This document shows positions 1 to 10,470 of a stretch of 64,000 nucleotides of DNA, piece after piece. The position numbers and the translations under genes are program-made. Below the pieces are notes generated by a model that ran no database searches, had not been told where the DNA came from, and was given only the letters and a program-made list of their open reading frames with translations. The stretch is from Episyrphus balteatus (taxonomy: Eukaryota; Arthropoda; Insecta; Diptera; Syrphidae): assembly GCF_945859705.1 (NCBI RefSeq), contig NC_079135.1:123137551-123201550 (forward strand), written 5' to 3'. How positions within the stretch are numbered: position 1 is the first letter of the stretch; each line of letters opens with the position of its first letter.

Positions 1-173
1 ATTTTTATTTCCTTGCTATGGCACTGAAGAAATATTTGACTGTTAGCAGTCGAATTGTTTTTTCCTGAACACCGTTTATTTTTAATAAATATGATTTAAA
101 ATCATGAAAATATAAAAAAATATAAAAACCAGCATAAAAGTGTTCATATATGCGTTTCGCCCCGATGTAATGG
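1..173 (-). repeat. Inverted partial unit of the 317-bp ribozyme repeat
   Basis: This segment is the reverse complement of the 3' half of the units that follow: its start matches the complement of 466-482 and its end is the complement of ribozyme loop II and GAAA. It meets the direct units near position 174, so the array begins as an inverted (head-to-head) pair. The unit is cut by the window start. Only the 3' half of the ribozyme (stem II 3' strand, GAAA and stem III 3' strand) is present on the minus strand, so this copy should not self-cleave unless it continues outside the window. Confidence 0.85.
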
Positions 174-263
174 TTTATCTTCTTTGAAGACTTGTAGCAA
201 CTATATAATTCGCAGTTGCTCTATGCAGCTCGGATTATATGGAGTCTCGATTTATTCGTTAAA

Positions 264-335
264 ATATGCGTCAAGACAAGGTGTAATGGTCATCTTCTGA
301 TGAGCCCAACCATTACATCGGGGCGAAACGCATAT
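264..335 (+). ncRNA. Type III hammerhead ribozyme, copy 1
   Basis: Core parts seen in order: ATATGCG (264-270, stem III 5' strand), TC (271-272, cleavage expected after C272), stem I starting AAGA and closing TCTT, CTGATGA (297-303), stem II GCCC/GGGC, GAAA (325-328), and CGCATAT (329-335), which pairs with 264-270 over 7 bp. The open helix is stem III, making this topology type III. The stem I loop (282-290) and stem II loop (309-317) are complementary over 9 nt, consistent with the loop-loop contact natural hammerheads use for fast cleavage. Confidence 0.82.
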
Positions 336-580
336 ATGAACACTTTTATGCTGGTTTTTATATTTTTTTATATTTTCATGATTTTAAATCATATTTATTA
401 AAAATAAACGGTGTTCAGGAAAAAACAATTCGACTGCTAACAGTCAAATATTTCTTCAGTGCCATAGCAAGGAAATAAAAATAGCTACAATTTATCTTCT
501 TTGAAGACTTGTAGCAACTATATAATTCGCAGTTGCTCTATGCAGCTCGGATTATATGGAGTCTCGATTTATTCGGGAAA

Positions 581-652
581 ATATGCGTCAAGACAAGGTG
601 TAATGGTCATCTTCTGATGAGCCCAACCATTACATCGGGGCGAAACGCATAT
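581..652 (+). ncRNA. Type III hammerhead ribozyme, copy 2
   Basis: Same core as copy 1, displaced by exactly 317 bp, with all catalytic-core nucleotides (CTGATGA, GAAA, TC cleavage site) unchanged. Cleavage here and in copy 1 would release a 317-nt monomer, 273-589. Confidence 0.82.
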
Positions 653-897
653 ATGAACACTTTTATGCTGGTTTTTATATTTTTTTATATTTTCATGATT
701 TTAAATCATATTTATTAAAAATAAACGGTGTTCAGGAAAAAACAATTCGACTGCTAACAGTCAAATATTTCTTCAGTGCCATAGCAAGGAAATAAAAATA
801 GCTACAATTTATCTTCTTTGAAGACTTGTAGCAACTATATAATTCGCAGTTGCTCTATGCAGCTCGGATTATATGGAGTCTCGATTTATTCGGGAAA

Positions 898-969
898 ATA
901 TGCGTCAAGACAAGGTGTAATGGTCATCTTCTGATGAGCCCAACCATTACATCGGGGCGAAACGCATAT
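898..969 (+). ncRNA. Type III hammerhead ribozyme, copy 3
   Basis: Third copy of the same core, another 317 bp downstream, with stem III ATATGCG at 898-904. The unit is truncated about 65 bp downstream, but the ribozyme itself is complete. Confidence 0.82.
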
Positions 970-1036
970 ATGAACACTTTTATGCTGGTTTTTATATTTT
1001 TTTATATTTTCATGATTTTAAATCATATTTATTAAA

Positions 1037-2645
1037 ATTTAATGTAAAGTTAAAATATGGATGACTGTCCAGTAAAATGAAATTTACCTTACTTTTCTAG
1101 TAAATTGTGATTAACTTTACAGTAAAGCCTTTTTTTGTATGAATTTATAATAGAAATTACTAGAAAGTTATGTACATATTTTACCTTACTATAATGCTGA
1201 AAATACTGATTTTTAAAGTAAATTGAACTTCTCTATTGAAGGAATATAATTTAGTTATAGATTGGATCAAATAAAGTCAATTTCATTTTTATCTATGACA
1301 TTTTTCTAAATAAAATTGATGCATTTATCTTATAAAAATTAATTAAAATTAAAAAAGGTGATTTTTGTTATTATTGCAAAAAACATAACTGGGTAACACG
1401 TACTTAATCCTCAAAGCCATTTAGGATTAGGTAAATATGACCCTGTTATGTTTTTCAATAAATACATAAATAACCTAGTTTATTATAATTTTTGTAAGAT
1501 ACAAACATACAATTTTATTTAGGAAAATTGAAATTGAAATTGTTTTCTAATTCTTCATGAATGTTAATGAATACCTATACCATTCTAACACAAGAAGAAA
1601 ATTTGCCATCCGTAATTAGGAGATAACAACGCATAGGGTAGAGTTGCTAGTAGCCGGCCCCTTAAGGATTCTATCTCATAAAATAAAGCACAGAAACGTC
1701 AACTATCAACATTTTCGAATAATTCTTGAAATAAAATGTACTTTTTATAATAATTTTTCAGTATGTTTAAAAAAAAATAGTTAATAATAGTTCCCAAAAA
1801 TATTTTATTTAAGTTTTTGTATAAAAAAGTCCGATTCTCCTAAATCCGGCCTTTGTTTCCTATTTTCGGCCATCTAGTGTCCCATTTCCGGCCACTGACT
1901 TTATAAGGTCAAGCTTAAATAAATTGAATGTTTTTTATTTAAATTTTTGTGTTTTAAGAATTTAAAAACAATTTTGATTGTTAATAAGTTATAACATCAA
2001 ATGATTTAAAAAAGTATTTATTTTTCCCCATTTTTTAAACTTTTATCAATAAAAGGGGGCCGAATACAGGAAACTCTTGAATTTCAAAGCTTTTTTTGTG
2101 TTCTATCTCCGGCTCGCCTTAAAATTACCAAAATTCACATCTTTTTCCTATTTAAAACCTATTTTATTTGAAGAATAATATATATTTAATAAGAATAACA
2201 ACATTTCAAAGAATTAGCTCTGAAATTGTTTCCACAAAACACTAATTACGATAGTAGCTTTCGGCAGTAAAATTTAAAAAAAACCATACCCGATTGCATC
2301 ACTTCACAAAAACTTATTTTTTTCTAAGAAAACTGAATAACAAGAATAATAAGAATATTGTAATTTTAGGAGAGACATTTAAAAGAACAGAATAAGAGCA
2401 AAAATTTGGAATAAATCCTACGAAATCACTAGTTATAAGGATTTTTCTGAAAGGTGGCCGGCTACTGGAGAGCGCCAGAATTAGGCAACTCTACCCTATG
2501 AGAACACAAGAAGTAAGGAAAAAAATTCACTAGCAAAAGAAAAAAACAAATGGGAAAGGATATTTGTTATTTTTTAGGTAATTATTCCGCACCCGCCACC
2601 TATAAGCTTTGGCAAAAAAAAAAACATCCAACACAAAAGAAACAT
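1037..2645 (+). repeat. Copy A of a dispersed non-coding segment (matches 14657-15450)
   Basis: From TTAATGTAAAG onward this AT-rich stretch aligns with 14657-15300 (shared GGATGACT, AATTTACCTTACTTTTC, CAGTAAAGCC and many more), and 2500-2645 aligns with 15310-15450 (shared ATTATTCCGCACCCG). It is interrupted by the TIR element at 1636-2496. No coding potential is seen. Its left edge coincides with the end of the ribozyme array, whereas the other copy abuts an 11-bp satellite, so this is probably the core of a composite element. Confidence 0.75.
1636..2496. mobile_element. 861-bp non-autonomous TIR element with TA target duplication
   Basis: The ends are inverted copies: GGGTAGAGTTGC at 1636-1647 and GCAACTCTACCC at 2485-2496, each flanked by TA. 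Slightly inside, AGTAGCCGGCC on the left matches GGCCGGCTACT on the right. The related copy near 15310 lacks this insert, so it serves as a natural empty site. The interior has scattered CGGCC motifs and no credible reading frame. A TA duplication suggests mobilisation by a Tc1/mariner-type transposase. Confidence 0.8.
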
Positions 2646-3229
2646 GAAATTTACAGTGTGTTAAATTCAAACTTTTAACTTCAAGTCTTGAAAATAAAAA
2701 TTGTGTTATTTTTATATCTTCTTAGTGTACCGCTTGTTTGCTTTAAAACATGTTTTCTGATGTTTTTTTCTTGAATGTTTTTTATTTGTACTTTTCAAAA
2801 TTTCTTCGTTTCGTTACAGCTGAGTACTATAGGCTTTATGGTAGAAAATTTTTTAAGTTCTTAATTTTTAGAAGAAATGTTATTCTATGTAACTAAGTTT
2901 AAAAAATTATACTTTTTTTTGGTTGCTCAGATATTAATTTTAAACACTGTTCATTTTTTCTTGCCCAAGATAAGACAGAGCCACACAAAAAAGTGCCAGT
3001 ACTTTTGACCGGACCTATCTATCCGTATGCATTTGACGTGCTGAATCCGAATATAAAGTCAGTTTTCCCCAAACACCCTTAACATTTTGATTAAATTGCA
3101 AAAACCTTAAAAATTGCGTTAAATTTGTTTTTTTTTTTGCAATTTAAATAATAAATAAATCTTTTTAAAAAATATTCAGCAAACTACTTTTACTTTATGC
3201 TAATGAATTAATAGATTATTTTAACTTAC
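2646..3229. other. Unassigned flank with a small repeat fragment
   Basis: AT-rich, mostly featureless. A fragment at about 3038-3063 (TGCTGAATCCGAAT then AAGTCAG) resembles the module of the palindromic element at 16894-17833. I searched the minus strand for the SNARE motif and tail anchor that should follow the VAMP7 longin exons and did not find them. Confidence 0.4.
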
Positions 3230-3718
3230 TGCAACTTTCCTGAGCGATTTTTTTCAGTTCATCAATATTCAAACGAATATCAATTTCCTTGGAATGGCTA
3301 TAAAAATCCATTTGAATCAAAAGAACCTTTGAAAAATCTGAATTCATAGCGTAAGCTTCTGCTGTTGACATAGTCAAACTGTAGGCTTTAGTGAATTTTT
3401 CTTTGATATCTTCTAAGAACATAAAAGCTTTTTTTTGCTGCAACATCTGAAGTAATTAAAAAATATGTATATAAGCTAGGATTTATTTGGAAACAAAAAA
3501 ATCCTTACCTCGTCAGTTACGCATAAGTAAATTATATCATTTTTACAAATAAAATGAATATAATTTTCTCCATAGACAAAAGTACGTTTATGATCTTTTA
3601 ATGGTATCTTATATAAAATGAGCTTTGTAACTTCTTCAAAATTACCAGTGCATAAAGTTTTTTGGCATTTTGCTAGAACAATTGTTCCTCGAGAGATAAC
3701 ACTGTACAAAATCTGCAT
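3230..3718 (-). CDS. Vamp7: VAMP7-like longin domain, first two coding exons (partial)
   Basis: Two exons on the minus strand: 3718-3509, then an intron of 62 bp (3508-3447, GTAAGG donor, CAG acceptor), then 3446-3230 ending at a GTAAGT donor in phase 1. Exon 1 begins MQILYSVISRGTIVLAK and includes CTGNFEEVTKLIL and IYLCVTDE; exon 2 carries KKAFMFLEDIKEKF, AYAMNSDFSKVL and IDELKKI. This is the longin fold of VAMP7, the R-SNARE of late endosome and lysosome fusion. The joined length between TD and AF matches the family. The SNARE motif and C-terminal anchor are not seen downstream in the window, so either a long intron leads out past position 1 or the copy is broken. Divergence at the start of the SNARE region leaves open a paralogue or a decaying duplicate. 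Confidence 0.75.
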
Positions 3719-4017
3719 TCTGCTTCAGAGCTAGCTTACGGCTAGGGCATTAACCTATTATTGTTATTTCCTTATCAATTCTGAACTCACTTTTGAACTC
3801 ACTAATTAATCTCGAAGGTATAATCGTTGATTAATTAATTAAAAATGTTTTAAAATATTTAATGCACATAAAGCCTGATCCATTAAAATCTATTCACCTA
3901 TTGACTAACGTTTTCGTTAGGCTTACTTTCAAAATAAACAATTAACGTTCACTTGAGTTTTATTTTCTTTTTTTTCTTTTTCAAACACTTTCACACTCTC
4001 AAGGAAATATAGGGAAA

Positions 4018-4236
4018 TTGTCCATGACCAATTCTCACAAAATCTTCAAAATTACTGATTCCGAAATTAAATTTGTTATTTCCTTAAAGGATGGGTATTT
4101 AAAAAACATTAACCTCACAATTCAGATAATGATGTGGTATCTGTTGAACCCAAAAATTGTTTTGATTCTTTTTTCAATTGTTTGTTTGATTTTCTACTCA
4201 TCACCATACAAAAAAAATCAAAACAATATGAAATAG
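4018..4236 (+). CDS. Small hypothetical reading frame with one membrane segment
   Basis: A 72-codon frame whose C-terminal third is strongly hydrophobic (about residues 46-61, IVLILFSIVCLIFY) and ends in a lysine-rich tail. No family was recognised. The NLTIQIMMW motif before the hydrophobic stretch faintly recalls the junction before the VAMP7 tail anchor, but the strand is opposite to the longin exons. It may be a chance frame. Confidence 0.15.
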   Translation: MSMTNSHKIFKITDSEIKFVISLKDGYLKNINLTIQIMMWYLLNPKIVLILFSIVCLIFYSSPYKKNQNNMK

Positions 4237-4353
4237 TGTTTTTGTGTTTGTTTTTTTTGAGGCGAAGTGAAAGATAAAGGATCTTGATTGTGAATCTATT
4301 TGTTTAGGTTTTCTATTATAATTATAAACCTTAATCTTCTGTATAATATAGTG

Positions 4354-4610
4354 TGTTAAATAATCCGTGCCTACTCGCAGGAGAATATCTTAACACACAC
4401 AACATCTCAACGAACAGGAGATCAGCGAAACATTATGTGTATCTCCTTTTCCCTTCTTCCTCCACACACACCCGAATAGTCAGTCTTAACAAGATCTCTC
4501 AATAAAGAGGACGTCCAGTCCTATTGCAATTATAAACTTGTGTTTTATTTATTTATAATTACGAATTAAATATACAGTCCACTTTAAATTTATTAATAGT
4601 TTATTGTTCA
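4354..4610 (+). repeat. 5' LTR of the non-coding LTR element
   Basis: TG...CA ends, with an AATAAA in the 3' half, near CTCTCAATAAAGAGG. Sequence and length match 12179-12435. Confidence 0.93.
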
Positions 4611-4628
4611 TGGTCCTTCGTAGCCCAA
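4611..4628 (+). promoter_or_regulatory. Primer-binding site
   Basis: TGGTCCTTCGTAGCCC lies immediately after the LTR CA end, as expected for a site complementary to a tRNA 3' CCA end. I did not identify the tRNA. Confidence 0.6.
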
Positions 4629-6204
4629 TATTGAGCTATGCACCTCTTAAAAGTACATTCATTAGTATAATACAGAGCCGTTAATAACAAAAAATACTAA
4701 TAAACAAATCAACCACGATCGTTATCGGTAGTTATGTTTTTGTTCAAGTGAGAGTGTGCGAAAAATTTATTGAAAACAAAATAGATACAAACTCCACGCA
4801 AGTGAAGTAAAAAAAAAAAAAGATACAAACAGAAAAACAACAATAAATAAAAAAAAATAGAAATACCGCCATAAAACAAAAAAAGGAATAACAAACAAAA
4901 AAAAATTCCTCGCGTGTGCAGAAAAAAGACAAACAAGAATAATAACAAAAAACAAAAAAAAAAAAAACATTAAAAACAAGCATACCTACATAAGAACAAA
5001 AAAATGCCAATACATACAAACTTATATAAATGTGATTGTGCTACACGTGGATCTTCAAAGGAGGTCAATCGAAAGGGAAATTCAAGAAGCAGATCTTGGA
5101 TAAATCAATTGAACAATTACTTAAATCATTTGACAGACAATTAATCAAGATAGGTACCTATACCTATAAAAGTAAGTAATATGTTCCAATGCAATTCACC
5201 ATTTACATATTTGTATTTGTCAAAATACATACATATGTCCATAATATGTATAATATGTACTACATACTTATGTACATACCTATCATGAGCTTAATTAAAA
5301 AAAAAAAAAAAAAAAACACTTCCACGCGCTCCCACCATTTGACATTTATTTTTGCTTTAATTGAGGAATATAAAAAAAAAATTTTTTAAAGATACATACA
5401 TTACATACAAATGCATAACTAAAGGATGTGTCATATCAAGTCATTAATATCAATTTACATAGGTACATAACAGTCTTTGCAAATTCATGATATTAAAAAT
5501 TTCAAATAGGACCATCCAACCAAATCTCTTCAGGCAAATAATAAACAAACCTATTTACAAATGGTATACCTATTGTACATGGGAGAATTATCCCAATTAC
5601 CTAGATGTTTAAAAAAAAAAGAATTCCAAATTCGATTTCCAATAAAAAAAAAAAAATGTGGGTAGTCTACCTAATAATCTAACTAAGTTTTAGCATGCGA
5701 GCATGTAGGCACATTGATCATTTTTAGTTTTTATTGGATATTAATTCCATGGCTTACCTACAAACAAAATTCTCACTGATATATAGACATACCTAGGTTG
5801 GTACCTACCTCTTGGTTATATCTAATACACTATACACCTACCTGTCATCAGAAGTAAAAAATCATGACGAGTAAAAATATATCCTAGGTGCATAAAGACG
5901 TGCAAACATATGTACATCTGCATACCTTTACATAGAAAAAAAATGAAATTAACGCATACCTACAATAAAAAAATAATGAAAGAAATAATTAGTAAAAGGA
6001 AACACCGCCGCGGTTCAATATAAAAAATTCACATAACAAGAGACACGGGCTATTATGTTACACAATACAAGCATCAACCACCGAAGTATACACATATTTC
6101 CATGAAAGTGGATTTTTTTGATATTTTTTGCACTACATATATGCAAATGATCTCCATATTTACTTGAACATTCATGCCTTCAAGATCTATTCTTTTCTCT
6201 ATAT

Positions 6205-8160
6205 TTTGTATGCTTGATGTTGTGCAGCTGTGGCAAAAGAAAACCCCGTTAGGTCATCTCCATAGTCCTTTTTTCTGTGTGTAGCAAGAATTTTGTTTTC
6301 GTCATACATTTAGCGATACCTACATTATTTGTGTCGCATGTCACTGCACATTACCCTTTTTGTTGTTGTTCGTTCCGATAGAAAATTGTGTTTATGCCGC
6401 AGCCCGCAGGTAGCTTTGTGATCCTTCCATCCAGCACATGGGAAGGCGCACAGGATCGTTAGAATTTCTTTTTGAAGTCTAGATGATGTTGTTTTTTATT
6501 AGATACTTATAATCTCGCGCCGTTTTAGCTTCGGATATTTGTAGATATTGCCTTTTTTCTTTTTTTTGGGTAGACGTCCAAGTTTTTATTCTGATTCTGG
6601 GTCCCTATGCCCAGCAAATAAAGTAATGCTAAATTTAATTATGTTTGAGCGAATGCATGAGACAGCCGAGAGGTACAAAAAGGAATGCAAATTCGTTTTG
6701 TAGTAGGTACGGAAATATCTAGGTATAATTCATTGATAAATATAACAAAAAGAATTAGGTACGCATATCAAGGTACCGAATTTATATAAAAAAAAACATG
6801 ATGAACGATTGGTGTAGGTACCTACATTATTTAAACACACATTACTGTGCACATGTACCGATATAGTGTATGTAATATACCTACTATGATGAAACTGAAA
6901 TTAAAAGAAGACGCATTTCATCAAGTTAAATTTCTTTTTGGTGGAGATAAATTTCATCAAGTTAAATTTCTTTTGGTGTACGTACCTATCTACCTACGCT
7001 TCTTGTGCCCTCAATAAAAAAAAAAAACAAAAAAAAAAAAAAAAAAAAAAACAAAAACAAAAACAAAAACATGGGTGGTAAATATGCACACTCTTAATCT
7101 ATTTGCATCGATTTGTTGTTGTGGTATATGTCGTGCAGCTATTAAGAAAGTAAACCCGTTAGGTCATCTTTATTACCCTTTTAATTTGTATAGGTAGCAA
7201 GAGAGTTTTGTTTTCGTTTTCGTCAGTAATTTAAGGATGCCTTGCTTGTGTCGGGGTCACTCGAGTACACATTAAATACTCTTTTTAATTTTATGGGTGT
7301 TTTTCGTTCAAATCGCGAATTGTTTTTATGGTGCAGGTACCTAGGAAGATTTGTTTTCTTTTAGTGATGAGTCTGTGTACCTACAGAAGTGCCAAGTAAC
7401 AACGTATATACATCTCCACACACAAAATATGCGATGAGATGATCGCGGATACGATAAGTAAAGTACCTACTAGGTCCTTATGAATCAAAACATAGCAAAT
7501 AAAAATATCCACTGCCACGAATAACAATTAGGACCATCTCTCTTTCTCTATGTAGGTAGGTAGTAGGTACCTACATTGTCCAATTGTGGCAGGTTTGGCA
7601 CATATAAAAAAAAAAAAACAGAAAATTATAAAAAAAAAACATATCTACATTATGTACCTATTAAGAAAAACAAGAAGATTAATTTAAATAAATTTAAATT
7701 ATAATTCTCACATTAAAATACCATTTTTGACCCGCCAAACTATTTGCAAGAAAATAGAAATAGCGGTTCTACACCAATGTGTATATGAATATATCTATTT
7801 ATTCGAGAATTTACCTACGCGCTACGCATTTGTCTATTTGTTTTGCAAAAGTATGTATGTAGCCCAATTCGTTTTTTGTGCGAACAATTTCCTTTCCTTT
7901 GTTTTAGGGTTTGTTGTTGTGAAGAATCTATGCAGCTTTTGAAATAGAAAATTCCGTTAGGTTGTTTATTGCCCTTTTTGTAGAAAAAGAATTTTCTCGT
8001 CATTGGTTCAGTCAAGTAGGTAGGCAGGCGTACATTTGGTTGCACACCACACATTTTACTATACAGTAAGATCATTACCATTTTTTGTCGGCTCAGATTG
8101 AGAATTCGTGTTTGATGGTGTAGGAAGGTATTTTTGAGCGAAATTCTTTTATGAGGGAAG
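6205..8160 (+). repeat. Three diverged copies of an internal segment of the LTR element
   Basis: Copies start at about 6205, 7110 and 7905. Each carries a GCAGCT motif, an A-rich run, then CCGTTAGGT, a CCCTTTT-type run, AGCAAGA or similar, GTTTTCGTCA or TTCTCGTCA, and a later TTGTGTTTATG-like motif. Spacing is about 800-900 bp. A separate short duplication (TTTCATCAAGTTAAATTTCT twice) lies near 6915-6975. No protein signal survives, so this looks like old non-coding duplication inside the element. Confidence 0.6.
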
Positions 8161-8639
8161 GAATCATAATCTTAGACAGCCACATCACAGGCAATTAAGA
8201 ATTATTTAATGACACCTATTTGTATTTTATTTTCGTTCTGATTTAGGTAGGTATCGTGGTGAGTTTGAAGTTCAGATGTGCCAAGGCTTAATTGAGTTGT
8301 GGTCATAATTCAATTACCTACTTAGGTACAAAGCCAATTGAAATACATTTTCCTATGTTATAGCGATTGATAGATAGTGGCTGTAAGCTTTTTAAGTTGT
8401 TGTATCTCCTTGGATAGGATTTGGACACAAGACAATAAAAAATATATCACTTTTCTTAACAAAAACAAAGAAAAAAAAAAAAAAAAAAAACCTTTAATGT
8501 TTTATAGTTTAAGGCTATAAAACTTTATGCAAATGTATTCATTTCGTTGTTTGAAGTAATGCATACAAAACTTGAGCGCTTGTACCTCATTCAAAAGCAA
8601 ATCATAAAAAAAAAAATTTCAATTTCCCCTTTAGGGAAT

Positions 8640-8800
8640 CACCAAAAACTGCTAACTACCAAGTTTGAAGAAAATCACTTCACTCGTTTAGGCTGCAGCT
8701 CCAGATAGAGACAGACAGACAGACAGACAGAATTGCCGGACCCACTTTTTTGGCATTCTCCATCATCGTAATGTCATGTAAAATTGTTATCTCGAGTTCG
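8640..8800 (-). repeat. Fragment of a dispersed repeat nested in the LTR element
   Basis: Read on the minus strand it gives CGATGATGGAGAATGCC, AAAAAAGTGGG, a CTGT microsatellite, then CAGCCTAAACGAGTG and TTTTCTTCAAACTTGGTA. The same order appears on the plus strand at about 44513-44650, so this is one interspersed family with a built-in variable CTGT-rich tract. Confidence 0.7.
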
Positions 8801-8869
8801 ATTTTTTTTACGAATCCTAAACTTGCCCTATAGTACCTATATCGCAAGTAAAAAAGGATTTGCCTGCAT

Positions 8870-9370
8870 AGTGTGAAAACACTCAATCTTGAGGGAAAGT
8901 TGTTGCCCACAAAGGGTAAACCTTTGATATTTCATATTGAGTGTGCGTTTTTACAAAATGCACATTCTTCCGAAAAAAAAAAAAAAAAAATTGTTACCTA
9001 CAAGGGTGAATTTAACATTTTGAGTGTGTGTTCTTACAAAACGCACATTCTTGCAGACAAGTTGTTACAAAGGATAACCTTTTACTTCTTATATTTTACT
9101 TGGAGTGTATGTTCGCAGGGTGAATCATTTGTTCATAAGACAAAATTCATCCCAGCGTATATTCCTGCAGAAAAGCAGATCGCCCAAATAGGGTGTCCTT
9201 TTCTCAATTCCATTTTGAGTGTACGTTCTTACAAAACGTACATTCTTACAAAAAAGCAGATCGCCTACATAGGGTGCCCTTTTCACAAATCAATTTTGAG
9301 TGTGCGTTCGCAGGATGAATCATTTGTTCAGAAGACAAAATTCATCCCGGCGTACATTCTAACATGAAAC
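8870..9370 (+). repeat. Diverged tandem repeats with GTGCGT...ACGCAC hairpins
   Basis: About five imperfect copies of a module GAGTGTGCGTTCTTACAAAA, CGCACATTCTTGCAGA, AAAG then a GGGT-containing stretch. The GTGCGTT and AACGCAC halves can pair. The module is clearly related to the cleaner minisatellite at 9985-10470. The long open frame across it is repeat-derived. Confidence 0.65.
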
Positions 9371-9984
9371 AAAGATGAAGCATTTGTTAAAGAGACTAAA
9401 TTCAAACCAAAAACATCAGTTGATATCAAATGTTCAACAATACAAAACACTTCGAACACGTGTGTACATAATAAAAAAAAATCAGTATCCATTAAAACTG
9501 CTCAAGAAAAGGCAGCTATATCAGATCGATCGCACTCATTAAAAAAGGTTTAGGAATTGAAAAATACTAAATTTATAAGAAAAACAAAAGTTCTTCATCC
9601 ACACCTATGCAAGAGACCTGTTCAATTAGTTATTTTCAAATCACACAAATTAACTTAGGAATTAAATCATTGGAAGCAGAGTCATAAAGCAAACTCAATA
9701 AACAAAATTCAACAAACTAAGCAAAATCAAATCATAAAAAATTTCAAAGAGTATCATGCAGAACAAAAATCCTAGTACATTTACATTTTACATCTATGTA
9801 TGTATTTACTAACTTAAACTGTGTTATTTACGGGTTTATTGTGCAAGAGAAATATTAAAAAAAAAAAAAAAAAAATTTAGGTACCTGTACATATATAAAA
9901 TAAGGTACACAAGGTTGGTGTTCGGGGTTTGACTTTGGTGTTTTAGGTTGACTTTGGGTTGGGTAACTTTTTGACTTTAGGTTG

Positions 9985-10470
9985 GACTAGAGTGTGCGTC
10001 CTTACAACGCTCACATTCTTGCAGAAAAGGATCTACCTACAAGGGGTAACCTTTTGACTTTGGGTTGGACTAGGAGTGTGCATCCACACGAGGTGCACAT
10101 TCTTGCAGAAAAGGATCTACCTACAATGGGTAACCTTTTGACTTTGGGTTGGACTAGGAGTGTGCATCCACACGAGGTGCACATTCTTGCAGAAAAGGAT
10201 CTACCTACAATGGGTAACCTTTTGACTTTGGGTTGGACTAGGAGTGTGCATCCACACGAGGTGCACATTCTTGCAGAAAAGGATCTACCTACAATGGGTA
10301 ACCTTTTGACTTTGGGTTGGACTAGGAGTGTGCATCCACACGAGGTGCACATTCTCGCAGAAAAGGATCTACCTACAATGGGTAACCTTTTGACATTGGG
10401 TTGGACTAGAGTGTGCGTCCTTACAACGCGTACATTCTTGCAGAAAAGAACCTACCTACAATGGGTAAAC
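9985..10470 (+). repeat. 84-bp minisatellite
   Basis: About five copies of an 84-bp unit (GGAGTGTGCATCCACACGAG, then GTGCACATTCTTGCAG, AAAAGGATCTACCTACAA, TGGGTAACCTTTTGAC, TTTGGGTTGGACTA), nearly identical in the centre. Because 84 is a multiple of three it reads as a 28-residue periodic frame on both strands, which I treat as an artefact. Confidence 0.9.

Larger units (their letters stand above)
174..1036 (+). repeat. Tandem array of 317-bp units, each with a hammerhead ribozyme
   Basis: Nearly identical units repeat with a period of exactly 317 bp; the same landmarks fall near 216, 533 and 850. About 2.7 direct units are present. Small differences are visible, for example TTCGTTAAAA in the first unit against TTCGGGAAAA in the next two. 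The short reading frames are not credible genes. The last unit stops abruptly at about 1036, where a different repeat begins. Unit length, tandem arrangement and an embedded self-cleaving motif resemble animal retrozyme-type non-autonomous retroelements, which is an inference. Confidence 0.9.

Noticed and set aside
216..1035. Three repeated 61-codon frames
   Set aside because: They overlap the ribozyme and follow the 317-bp repeat; the Phe/Tyr-rich end is AT-rich repeat DNA.
4709..5019. Hydrophobic minus-strand frames rich in Phe and Leu
   Set aside because: Translation of A-rich low-complexity DNA inside the LTR element; no family resemblance.
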